From Sistotremastrum niveocremeum HHB9708 (Eukaryota; Basidiomycota; Agaricomycetes; Sistotremastrales; Sistotremastraceae): a stretch of DNA of 64,000 bases. Each line of letters opens with the position of its first letter. Within the stretch, counting starts at the first letter, position 1. A program made the position numbers and the translations under genes. A model generated the notes under the pieces. That model made no database searches. It saw only the letters and a list, made by a program, of their open reading frames with translations, and was not told where the DNA came from. Below, one piece after another: positions 10,966 to 21,787 of the stretch. The DNA lies in NCBI GenBank assembly GCA_001630475.1, contig KV419406.1, positions 422,991-486,990 on the forward strand, read 5' to 3'.

Positions 10966-12690
10966 CTCTCCCGACCTCAGTTTCTTTCGCTAGCCGTCTG
11001 GGGCTGAATCGCCTTTTCCCGTCGCTATCATTAATCAATCTGTGATTCTACCCACGGCCTGATTTTGGATTTCCTACAATGGTTCGCGTTGAAGACCTGC
11101 ATTGAATACTGCTACGCTACCACTACTGGTGTGGAGCCTTGTCCTAGGCATTGACCGCGGCGGCGTCTACTTGTTGGGCTATACCGGCTCTGCTATCGTC
11201 ACTCACCTCAAATTAACAATGAACGGCCCGCAATTCTGCGTTTTTCACAAGCACGAGTCTACACTGCGCTATACCACGACGCTACTTTATTATGTATTGA
11301 ACAGGTGAGGTCTCCTATCCAATTTAGCATCATAAAAAAGCTCTGACATGCGATTTAGGAAGTCTTCGGGGCCACACCGAATATTCACGTTTGAACTTCG
11401 GGGTTCATAGCCCTGAGACAGCGACGACAACACCACTGCCACCCCGGATCTCCAGGATTGAGCACATCGTCGGTGTGATGCGAGGATGGAATATGAAAGG
11501 TAATTTCCGAGCTCTATGCAAATATTCAGAGTTTAGTCTCGTTTGAGAATGAACTTTATGTCAAGCGCCCAAAGGGGCGCTGAGACAGTATAGCCATGTT
11601 ATCAACAGACTCCGTGTATCTCCCCAAATACCCCTGTGTAGTAGGACCGAGGCGCTTTGAGTTCGGGAGAATCAAGCATTCAAGCACTGCAGGTGCAAGA
11701 TCGACCGTTGCCCGAGCTGTGACTGGGGTCCTATGGTGTACGGGTGCGTCGGCGAAACTATATGTGCTATAAGTATCTTGTCTACCCACAAAACACCTAA
11801 CTCGTCTTATATGGGTTTAAATTCCACTCAAGCACGCACGCGCCTATGTTCATTTAATCTTAATAGGCAATGTCTGACTGTTACAGTATGAATATCGTCG
11901 CAATCGTCGGCGCACTGTGTTCATGTTCGGAGTGACAATGATCTCATCAGAGAGTGATATGAGTCGTGTTCATCAGATCGCTGAGAACTTGCACGGCTGT
12001 TCAGTCGCATAACGATCACGAAGCTCAAGACCGGTGTCTCCATCTGGACTGATCGCATTTTCAGTTTTGAATTGATAAGCGATGTCGCTTAGTTCGGAGC
12101 AGATCGATCAGGATAGCAAGGAACTTCGGAAGCTACAATACGAACAGTTATGCAAACATTAGCAACGGAGTGCTCTGCACGAGCGTCGAGTGATGCTCAT
12201 CATGATGCCTTGGTGTGCCCGTTAAGGAGTGGATGGGCAGAATGGCTAGGGTCCTCTCGGGACGGAGCTGGAGATACGGTTGCGCCTGACGACTGGCGGG
12301 TACTCGGTGTCGGAGCCGAGACAGAAGGATCGAAGGCCTTCTGCGTAAATTACTTGATATATTCAAGGGGAAGAAGGAGGCGGAAGGGTCTCCGTGGGAA
12401 CCCCGTGGAAAACGGGCCAATATTGTCTCCGGCCGCCGCGAAGCTTCCAGATCGATCATCGGAGATCAACTGCGTGGTGGTTCCTAGATCGTCATGGCGT
12501 AGGTGTGAGCGGTCACCCGGCTTCTCTGAGCGCTTCCGAAACTGATTGGCGGCGTGAGCGGAGTCGGAGTCGGAGTTGGAGTTCCCAGAATTGATCTCCA
12601 GGTGTGGAAGCTTGCTATCCTGCGACGCAACCGCAGAGCCGACGGCTTTCTCTCACATCCCTTCTCTTGCTCCTCGCCATCGCCCCTCAC
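10966..12690. other. Gene-poor tract, right part, and promoter of the septin-like/Zn2Cys6 gene
   Basis: I recognise no gene. Short frames at 11556-11789 (minus) and 12150-12545 (plus) show no family motif. The last few hundred bases probably hold the promoter and leader of the gene starting at 12691. Confidence 0.4.
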
Positions 12691-15551
12691 ATGGACGGCC
12701 ACTCAGTCAATATTTTATTGACTGGAACAAAATGCTCGGGGAAATCATCCTTTGCACGTCTCATAACAGAATACATCCTGCCTAATTCCCAAATTGATCT
12801 TAATCTGCGTGTCTTGTCTCCCGAAGACGCCATACATCACGCCCAGGTATGACAGTAGTTCTTCGGTTTGTTTCGTCAAGTCTCATCATCTGCAAACAGA
12901 CGACTCCAGAACCAATCCATTTGTAGGTCTAATTTTCTTTGCATTTCCATCTTCCTTTGTGTACTCGAAATTCATGACTCGTCAGGTGTTTGTTCCTCCT
13001 TCCGCCCTGCGACTTGCACCCCACCATATCGAACTCAGCCCTTGGCTCGCTCACTGCGCTCTCTAAACTCGCGCCTCTCCTTCCTATTCTCTCAAAATCA
13101 GATACATATACTTCTCAGGCGCTCCGAGGTACCAAGTCCGTCGTAGATGATCTCATCCACCAGCGAGGGATACGCTCCATCTTGGGGTATCATGGTGCTG
13201 AAGTGTGGTCAATCGTGAGTCCAGAGTGGAGGGAATTGGACGCCTCGACCTCTGCATCGTCTCGTAAGACTCGTTCGCCAGGCGGAACGAGTACTGGTTT
13301 ATCGCAGCTAGCGTCTTTGTGTTCGCAGAAAGTCGAAGAGCGTCAGCGTTCGTCTTCGCTGGATAGTATGAGTGCAAAGCCGTCGTTCGATCTCTTCGTT
13401 CGCGAGTATCCGTGGGGCACGTGTCATATCCTTGATCCCGTCCATTCCGATGTCTCTATTATCAAGGATTGGATTATCGATTCGTCTAGGGTTCTACTCT
13501 CCTTAGCTTCGACTGAGTCTCTATCACATAACCAACCTCTTCCTCCAACGCCTCATTCTCCTCACTCCGACAAGGAAGCCGTTCGCCGTAATTCGTCGAT
13601 CTCTCGTCGCTGGCCCGGTGCACCCGCTTCGAGCACTGGGAAGGGCGACTATGACTATCCCTGCTCTCATCCTAGGGACGGTATTCTGCCTGTCGTACGT
13701 GTGCGAGCGCAACAGAGCAGTTCGTCTCGTCCCCCAAGGAAGGCATCACCGGAGTCTCAGCGGTCCGTTTCGCCCAACGACAGCATGGACGGAGGGTACG
13801 AAGGTTCCGTGCAGAGGGGAGGAAACGGTGATTCCGAAATGAGGGAGGATTCGCCCTCAATTGAGGAAGCACACGGTCGTCGCCGCGAGAGTCCACCGGA
13901 GTCTGGTCCCAAAGAGTCTACAACGAAAACTCAGGCAATCAAGCCTATCGAGCTATCTCCTCGATCAAATATACTTTCGCACTCATATGTGCCCCATCAC
14001 CAGCATCCGAGATCCACTTCCCCCACTTCAAACATTCCATATCACTATGTCCCTTCCCCGAAGTCGGTTCCGCCCTCAGCCGCCCCTACACCGCTGACTT
14101 CCTCCCTTCCCACCCATCTTCCTCCCGTTCCTTCAATGACTACGCAACATCAACACCATGCGAACATGCCACCTCGCTCTCATCGTCGTCATCATGATGC
14201 CGAGGATGCCCCGTCCGTCACATCTTCCCATCCATCAACGAATGGATCGACCACTCTCGTTCCTACACAGTACTCAGGCTCTGTTTCTGAGTCCTCTCGA
14301 ACTCATCGTAAACGTCCTTCGACGTCGTCTATGATGTCTGAGGCGACATCAACTTCGATGACGACGCCTATGTCTGTTCCTTCGTCCATCCCTTCGCGAC
14401 CTGTCCAGTCGAATTCTATCCCTCACCAAGGGATGCATCATCATCAAACAGTCAACGTCCATCCTCAGCATGTTCCGAGTCAGACGAAACCCCGGTCGAG
14501 TGCCAATCATGCGCCTGAAAAGGCAAAGGGTCCGCGAAGCGGACCAAAAGTAGTTGCCTGCAACTACTGCCGAGGTATGTTAACTCTTTTGTGTACTTTC
14601 ACGTATTTCTCATTTATGCATGCAGCTCGTAAAACTCGTTGTGATGGCCAACAACCCGCTTGCGGGAACTGCGTCAAGCGTCGATTGGGATGCAATTACG
14701 TTGTGTCCCAACGAGAGGCAGCGAGACGTAAACGGGCAAGTATTGCCGAAGCTGCAGCGCAGATGAGCGCAAGTACTAGTTCACACCTTGGTGTGTTGCA
14801 GGTCAAGGACGTGGTATTGGGCGAGTTCCGAGGGAATATGGATAGTAGTCGAGGTGGGTATGCGAGACTTACCACAGCCGACTCGGCTTCTGCTCCGACT
14901 TCGCCAGCTGTCCCTCCGTCGCTCGAACATAGTCATAGCGCAGGGGCGACTGCGACACATCAGCCTCGTAGACTGCATGACTCGTCGCCTTTTTCACCGG
15001 TTGGACAACCACTTCCTCGACCTCCTTCAACTCATCAACAGCATGCTCGTCTGCCCCCAATGTCGAAAGATGGTCCGGTCAATAATCAAGGTCGTTTCCA
15101 TTCAGAGATCGACGCATCTCCTCGTCTTCCTCCTATCGCTACCCTCGTTAATTCCCACCCTCATCCGCACCACCATGGAGCTGCTGGTGTAACGCCCAAG
15201 ATCGCTCGTCTGTCGTTGTCCCCCACTGAGGGACAGAATCATCATTCTGCCCATCATCATGAACATTCACAACATCCCAAACAATTCCAATCTCAACATC
15301 ATCAGACGCATTACTCCCCTCCCTCCCTTCAGCGGGACATGCAAGGCTCGCCGGTTGACCAGAATAGGTATCCCGGATTGGGCAAGAGGGAACGGGAGCC
15401 CGTAGGAATGTCTCGGTCGGTCAGTCTGAATGGGATATCCGCTGTGTCGTCTCATCCTTCACCCACGGGAGTGAATGGTCCGCAATCGAAAAGAATGCGC
15501 GTTGATGAACTTGTTTCTCGTACTTCGTCGAACGATCAGAGAAACTGGTGA
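12691..15551 (+). CDS. Septin-like GTPase domain fused to a Zn(II)2Cys6 DNA-binding domain
   Basis: Four-exon model: 12691-12846, a 23 nt microexon 12900-12922, 12986-14574, 14626-15551 (897 aa). The N-terminal 220 residues look like a reduced septin G domain: P-loop GTKCSGKS (12-19), the septin strand CLFLLPP (61-67), LSKLAPLLPILSKSD (85-99) in the place of the septin NIVPVIAKAD G4 motif, VVDDLIHQRGI, then REYPWGTCHILDP (199-211), which matches the start of the septin unique element. The usual G3 (DTPG) block is missing in this model. A long disordered Ser/Pro/His-rich linker follows. The zinc cluster at 585-612 reads CNYCRARKTRC, DGQQPACGNC, VKRRLGC. Exon 3 is one open frame from the septin part to the first zinc ligands, so the fusion does not depend on splicing. 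A nuclear GTP-responsive regulator is conceivable but is inference. Confidence 0.8.
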
Positions 15552-18421
15552 GACTAGAGTTCTGGTATTGTTTTCTCCCTTCGTTCATCAGCTTCTTCTA
15601 TGCCGACTTTCTTTTGCTTTCGTCGCATTTGAGCTGTTATTAAAACTAATGCTTTCTTCTACCCCTTCGAACGAGCTTCCATGTTCCCCACGACTCGATG
15701 CCGTTCCGTCGCTTTGTTGTATGCTTTCTTGATGTCTCTCCCTTTTTTTCCAAGTCTTTTTCTTTCATGCCTTACATTATTCTCGCGCGTACAAGTAAGT
15801 GTAAATATCTCGAACACTTTCACTCTGTATCTAATGGTCAACAAACAAACTCGAATACAACGCTGTTACCAAATCCGAACGGAACCGAAACGTCACCTCG
15901 TGGTTCCTGATCAAGTTAGACTCGCCCGGTGTGGGGCCGGGCCGGGACGTCGGCACCGACACGAATTAGACGAAGGCGCCAATCGGCATGGTTCCGGCAC
16001 GCGGCTGGATCCAGAAATTGAATGAGAGAAACAGATTTTCCACAAGAAGCCCGAATTATCCGAAGAGAAACAAGATCGGGACGATCGAGGTGGGAAATCT
16101 AACTCCTGTGACGCCATATTCGGGCGGGGCGGTGCATGCGGACAGGAACGCAAGCCGAGTCTGAAACAAAACTCTTTTTTCGCGCTGCCGCTTTGGCTCT
16201 GGTTGTGCCTGGCCTGGAAAATGGTACTGTGCCGGAAGGCCGTGGACGATGTGTCTATGCATTCGGAGAAAGCCAGCCCTGACCCTGCTATAGACGGCAG
16301 AGAGCAGCACAAGTTCGGGGTTCTCCGGCGTCTAAAGCGGAGAACCAGATCCGTGGAAGAGGTGGGAAGGCTGCCGCGTAAAATTGGATTAGAGTTTGGG
16401 GTCAGAAACGCCACGAGTGGTATGCGAGCTCTCCGATTCCGGCCTCCAAATGGGGAGTGAGATTACTGGTCTGGGCTCATCGAAGCCGCTGACGTCACTC
16501 GCGCTGCAAACGGACAGATCCGAGCTCGGCTTGTTCTTCGACGCCTCTCTATTGACGACGGTTACTCACACCTCGAGGGAGACAACCGGTCTTGCTCGAC
16601 TTCAATTCTCCACCAAACTGGCGCTCATTTATGGGTTTTTATTGCATCATTCTCACGACTTGATTCCGAGCGAAGCAATCGATGCGTACGGCGGTTCGAA
16701 CAATTCAGTCGCCATGCCTGAACAGATGGAGTTTCGGTCTCGATGATCAAGTACAGTATAGCATATCGCGTATCCGAGATTGATCAACACAAAGCTATCC
16801 TCGTCGAGTCCTCGCGACTGATTCAAAGCATTTGATCGAAAGTAGCTTAGCTGCCGACGCTATGGAGTTCTCCAATTAGAGTATAATTATCCGCCTGAGT
16901 AAGAGCACCGCCAAGGCACAACATGTGAGCGCGGGAGTGTGAAGGAACCTGAGGACAGGGGACTTGCCTGAGCCCCTCTTTGCCTATCTGATACGGAAGC
17001 CTCGTCTTCGGAAACGTGTATCCAGCAAGACCCTGGCCCACTGCTTCCATTCGACACAGCTTTTGGGCGACAGAGTGGGAACGCACCACGCCAAGTGACC
17101 TGAAGCCGGCAACCAGGGCGAGGAACCGAAGGCTTGAATCCAATCCCGAATGATATTGTTCATCTCCGCAGCGTTGAGAATTGATCGACGGAATCCTATA
17201 TTCGGCCAGCCCTTGAAATATCCGAGGAAATATGAAGTCGAAGATCCTTTGCAGCAGACTCGACGTCTCATAGAAAGAGGTTAGGAAAGAGAAGATGGTG
17301 ACCTCGAGAGATCTACCGGGGATCTTTGATACACCACATCAGACCCGCGATCCACAGGGGTCTGTTCGTCGAGTTCCTGAGTTGGGAGACAAACAAAAGA
17401 CAGCAAAGAAATTTGGGTTGCCAAAGGAGCTCCCATGGACAACAATTCGCCGTCAGGCGTCAACTTTCCGGGGGTAGAGAAGCAGGTTCGGAATCGGGGT
17501 CTGCCTCACGGACGACTTTCGAAGGCTTCTCTGATTGACGTGATGGACTCAAGTGACGTGTATTGATGAGAGTCGGGAGTAATAGGAAGGAGGTCTTGCG
17601 GCGAATCGACGATAGAGTTCATTGGTCTTTGATATGAGGCAGGGATCGGTCTTCTGCAATCCGAGGGGCTGAGAAACATCCATAGCGTTGGGCCAGAAGC
17701 CCCGGATTCACGAAGATGTTGTTGTAGGCTGATAGTACCAATCAGTGGAGGCATCTTCCTTGCTTGAACACCTCAGTCACGGTCGATCAATGTGGAAGAC
17801 TGAGATCAGATCGTCTCCCTCCCCTGTCAATCAATCGGTAGATCATGGCCGTCAACCCTGCAGCGCTAGCGTCTTCCACCAAGGTTATACTACCGTTGCA
17901 GTACGAGTCGTCCGAGATGAGTCCGAGTCACTCGGGTGCAGGGTTGCCTGATCGAGTCGAGCATTAGGTTTCGAATAAAGTCACAGAACGTCGACAGTAC
18001 AGAGTTTCTTGGCTGAGAGAAAGATGGACGACGATGAAGATGAATGAATGTTGGCGTAATCCGCTCTATACCCCTCGTTTCACGGCGCTCGATGTAATAG
18101 AGATACGCCACAGGGGCTCAAATAGACACGGCAACACGCTCTCATGGATTTGGCGGAGCGTGTACGCTCCTTGCGGTCCCTCGGTGCGATTGCATGAACC
18201 CTCTTTTTATATATGGCACCCAGATGCATATTCTGAAACACACCAGTAAAGGACTGCCAGATAAGGTTGAAGACTGCAAACAGAGTCCAGATTCCAAGTC
18301 CTTTTTGTTGCGTCGGTGGCGCTCGCCATGAGTTCAACTTGTTCAAGTTCGAGGTGAAGCCGCGGAGCGTTACGTAAGACAAGTTTGTGGCCAACCACGC
18401 GTTGATCGAGCCTCGCGCTGC
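15552..18421. other. Gene-poor intergenic region
   Basis: The 3' flank of the septin-like/Zn2Cys6 gene is T-rich to about 15830. Beyond it only short unrecognised frames occur on both strands (for example 15911-16414 minus, 16396-16746 plus). I see no family motif, tRNA or repeat. Confidence 0.4.
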
Positions 18422-19339
18422 ATGCTCATCTTGCCAGGCCTTCATAACCTCCTTTCTGACATTCTCTCGCCTCCGACTTTACACACTGCTGTCCTTTCTA
18501 CGCCCGCAGGACAATTAATTGCGTATGCGTCTGCCGACGAGAAGCGACGGAAAGAGGATGTTCGAGTGATCATTGGGCTGGGCGGAGAGGGGTGGACGGA
18601 ATTGTATGAAGAAGGCAATGGGATGATTGAATGCGACGTGAGTTCCCTATCAACGATGGTTTACCTCTTTCTCGTAGTCGGTTACCGACGCACTTCTTTT
18701 TTTCTTCCTTTTTAATCTCCCTTGAAGTTGACTTGAGCAAGACGCGATGATAATCAAAGTTTGGCAGGGTGTTTATACAACCAGTATTTCCTATTGCTGG
18801 ACAAGAATCTAAACCGAAGATCAACGGGAACCACAACGCTGCAGCCACCTCCGCGACCAATGGACGGGGAAGGGCAGTCCAAACGCCAGCGAGGTCGGCT
18901 CAGGTGGTGCCAGCGTCGAGCTCTGCACCGTCTCCGCGCTCCACCTCCACACCTGCGCCTCCACCTCCGTCCGAAGGCTCTTCTACTGCACGCGATAGTG
19001 TAACCGCAACTCCAGACACTCCGGATCCATCGAAGCCCGAGCCCGTCTTTCTTCTCTTCCTCAACGCGACTGAGAATGCCGAGTGGGCCGATTTACAAGT
19101 CAGAGTAAGTTCCGTTCATTTATCTACAAAGCGCACTGTTTTTGATCATGATGGCAATTTGTCAGGCTACTGGTTTAGCGCGACATTTGGAAAGCGCGCT
19201 AGGTGGATACGGTGAGAAGTTGAACCTGAAATCTGAGGCTCCCCTAGTACCACATGTGCCTCCATCAGCCAGCACAGCATCCGTATCAGCTGCTGTTCCA
19301 GAGCGCAGAGGCAGGATATCTCGTCCACGAAGAGGATGA
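18422..19339 (+). CDS. Roadblock/LC7 protein, LAMTOR2-like (Ragulator/EGO-type subunit)
   Basis: Three exons: 18422-18640 or so, 18760-19104, 19166-19339. Residues 1-75 (PGLHNLLSDILS, LHTAVLSTPAGQLIAYAS, VIIGLGGEGWTELYEE) followed by MIECD-FGRVFIQPVF across the first splice fit the roadblock fold order of LAMTOR2 (helix, nucleotide-free beta sheet, ILMDCMEGRVAIT). The closing helix lies in VFLLFLNATENAEWADLQVRATGLARHLESALGGY. In LAMTOR2 the two halves are adjacent; here a Pro/Ser/Ala-rich insert of about 80 residues separates them. The family scaffolds Rag GTPases and TORC1 at lysosomes or vacuoles. The acceptor at 18759 is chosen because it alone restores GRVFIQPVF in frame. The assignment rests on pattern similarity and could be another roadblock protein. 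Confidence 0.62.
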
Positions 19340-19600
19340 TGTGTACCGCGTGCTATTAGATAAGGGATAAGATCATAATAACTCGACTTGTAGTTAGATT
19401 TTGTAGTACATTACAAATTTTTGTAATCGGAAATTGCCGAGTGTAATGACAGATGAAGCTTGTGATACTGTGATAGGAAGCCCAGGCACGGCAACGAAGA
19501 GCTCCATGTGCACCATCTGCTACTTTCAGAATCTTTTATCTTACGCCGCTCTGGCCCCTTCCCCTCTCTCTTCTGCCCCACGTCCATAGCTCTGCCAACG

Positions 19601-21787
19601 ATGTCGTCCTCGCTCAATTCTGACGAGAAAATCGCTACTCTGGAGGACGGCAAGGTCGACAATGCTTACCGGGCAGAGGTCAGCCCCGACGAGGTCATCG
19701 TTCGCCGCTTCGGGAAATTTGGCGGCGTCCTTGGCAAGCTGTTTGCCAGCGGTGTTGAGGCGAGAGGAGTCGAGCGTGTATTGGAGGAGGACAGGGAGAA
19801 CAAGAATGTCTGGAATAAGTGCGTCTGTTATCACAATCTTCGATAACCAGCTCCTAATGCCTTTTTTCAAGCTTATTAATGTGGTTCTCCGTTAACGGTG
19901 TGCAGCGCAGAGTCGTGTGATCTGGACGATGTCTGATTATGACCTTTAGCTGTTCTGACGACTGTTCCTATCGGTGTGCTCGCGCAGCAGTTCTTCACTC
20001 TCACTCTTCCGTACGTGTTGGAGTGGTACGGTCTCGGTCATAATGTTGAAAAGGCACAACTTCATTCAGGCACGCTATCGCTGTTATCTTATGCTTTGGC
20101 GCTTTGGGTGCAGCGGGTACCGCGTTCATTGCGACGCTCGGGCCTCAAACTGGATTACGCACGATGATCATCGCCAGATATTCTAGTGGATACGTTGGCG
20201 GAACCATCTATTCTATCTTGAATATCTTGACCCAGGTTCGTATGCATTTTACGTCTGTTCTGAATATGCTGATGACGATGTCGGTGTCTAGCTCGGCTTT
20301 AGTACGACTTGTGTCATCCGTGAGTTTGAAGAGACCCGCAAAGCGGTCTCATGAACTTACCTATTTGCAGTGGGCGGTCAAACACTGGCATCGGTTAACC
20401 CTGGAACCCTCCCCCTAGTAGTCGGCATCATTATAGTCGCTGTACGTCCGAACTCGCCTCGATCGACTTACTCTGAGGCTCATTACTCTCTCTACAGATC
20501 TGCAGTCTTATTCCCTGCTTTGTTGGCTATAATCTTGTCCACGTTTATGAACGCTACGCATGGATCGTTACATGTATGCATTCTCTCGTCACGCAGTATC
20601 TATCTGACTGTAGGATACAGTCATCATCTTCATTATGCTTTACGCACTTGGCGGCAAGGCCGGATATGACATCAGCGCCCAAAAACCGTTGGAAGATACC
20701 GGAAAGGATTACATTGCTGATGTCCTCAGCTTTGGTGGTATCGTCTTCGGCTCGTTGACAGGAGTAGGTTCCTTCCTCTGAAAACAATATCTGGACTGAC
20801 AGTATATCGCAGTGGGGACCTATCGCTGCAGACTACAACTGTAAATTACCTGCCACCACGTCCTCAGTGAAGGTTTTCACCATGACTTTCTTGGGTCTTT
20901 GGATCCCTGTCGTACGTAACTCTTGCAACCGGCTCCGTGCTATAGTTTTTCATTCTTATCTAGTGCTTCGTTGAAATCTTGGGTGCTGCACTCATGACTA
21001 TCACTGATCCCGCATACGTCGCTGCTTTTGGAGATGGAAACACTGGTGCCCTGCTCGCGCAAACTTTGACTCAATGGCACGGATTTGGAAAATTCATCCT
21101 GGTCTTGTTGGCCATGTCTGTTATCGGTAGGCGCTATACCGTCACCGCACATAGTGTAAAATATACTGAGGGTTTCATTACAGCTAACAACATCCCTAAC
21201 ACTTACTCGGCCGGTCTTTCGATGCAAGCTCTTGGTAGACCTTTCGCTATGGTCCCCCGTGTTTTCTGGACTGTACTTGCTTTCGTCATCTACACCGTCG
21301 CCGGTGTTGCTGGTCGTGAACACTTCAGTACTATCCTCTCGTACGCATTTAAATACCTTACCTTCTTGGTAAACTCACCATTTAAAATAGGAACTTCCTC
21401 GCCGTGCTCTCATACTGGACTGCATTCTTCATCGTTGTCACGCTCGAAGAGCATGTTCTTTTCCGCCGAAAATCAGGACCTTTGGGAGGATACAACTTGG
21501 ATGATTATGATACCCCGTCAAAACTTCCTCTAGGTGTAGCAGGTGTCCTTGCGGGATGCATTGGTGCAGCGGGTGCCGTTGTCGGCATGGCTCAAACTTA
21601 CTACGTCGGCCCCATCGCCGCCAAGTTGGGACCCTTCGGTGGTGATTTGGGTTTCGAGGTTCGTGGACACATCCGCTTTTTTGGTCATATCTGATGGCTG
21701 ACATTGACCTCCCAGCTTGCCGCTGCATTCACTGCTGTTTCATTCCCTCCCTTGCGATACCTCGAGATCCGTCTTACTGGTCGTTAA
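19601..21787 (+). CDS. NCS1 purine-cytosine permease (Fcy2-like nucleobase:cation symporter)
   Basis: Plasma-membrane transporter for cytosine and purines. ATG at 19601; cytosolic N-terminus MSSSLNSDEKIATLEDGKVD; then the NCS1 hallmark region VERVLEEDRENKNVWN, NLLMWFSVNAVLTTVPIGVLA assembled across two short introns. Further family blocks: FGALGAAGTAFIATLGPQTGLRTMIIARYSSGY, NILTQLGFS, GGQTLASVNPGTLPLVVGIIIVA, ISAQKPLEDTG, DYNCKLPATTSS, TFLGLWIPVCFVEILGAALM, NNIPNTYSAGLSMQALGRPF, and NFLAVLSYWTAFFIVVTLEEHVLFRR. Multiple hydrophobic helices match the 12-TM LeuT fold. About nine introns; the C-terminus is LRYLEIRLTGR with stop at 21785-21787. It looks intact. Confidence 0.92.

Noticed and set aside
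15911-16414. 167-codon minus-strand frame
   Set aside because: Overlaps another open frame on the same strand and shows no family pattern; not supported as a gene.
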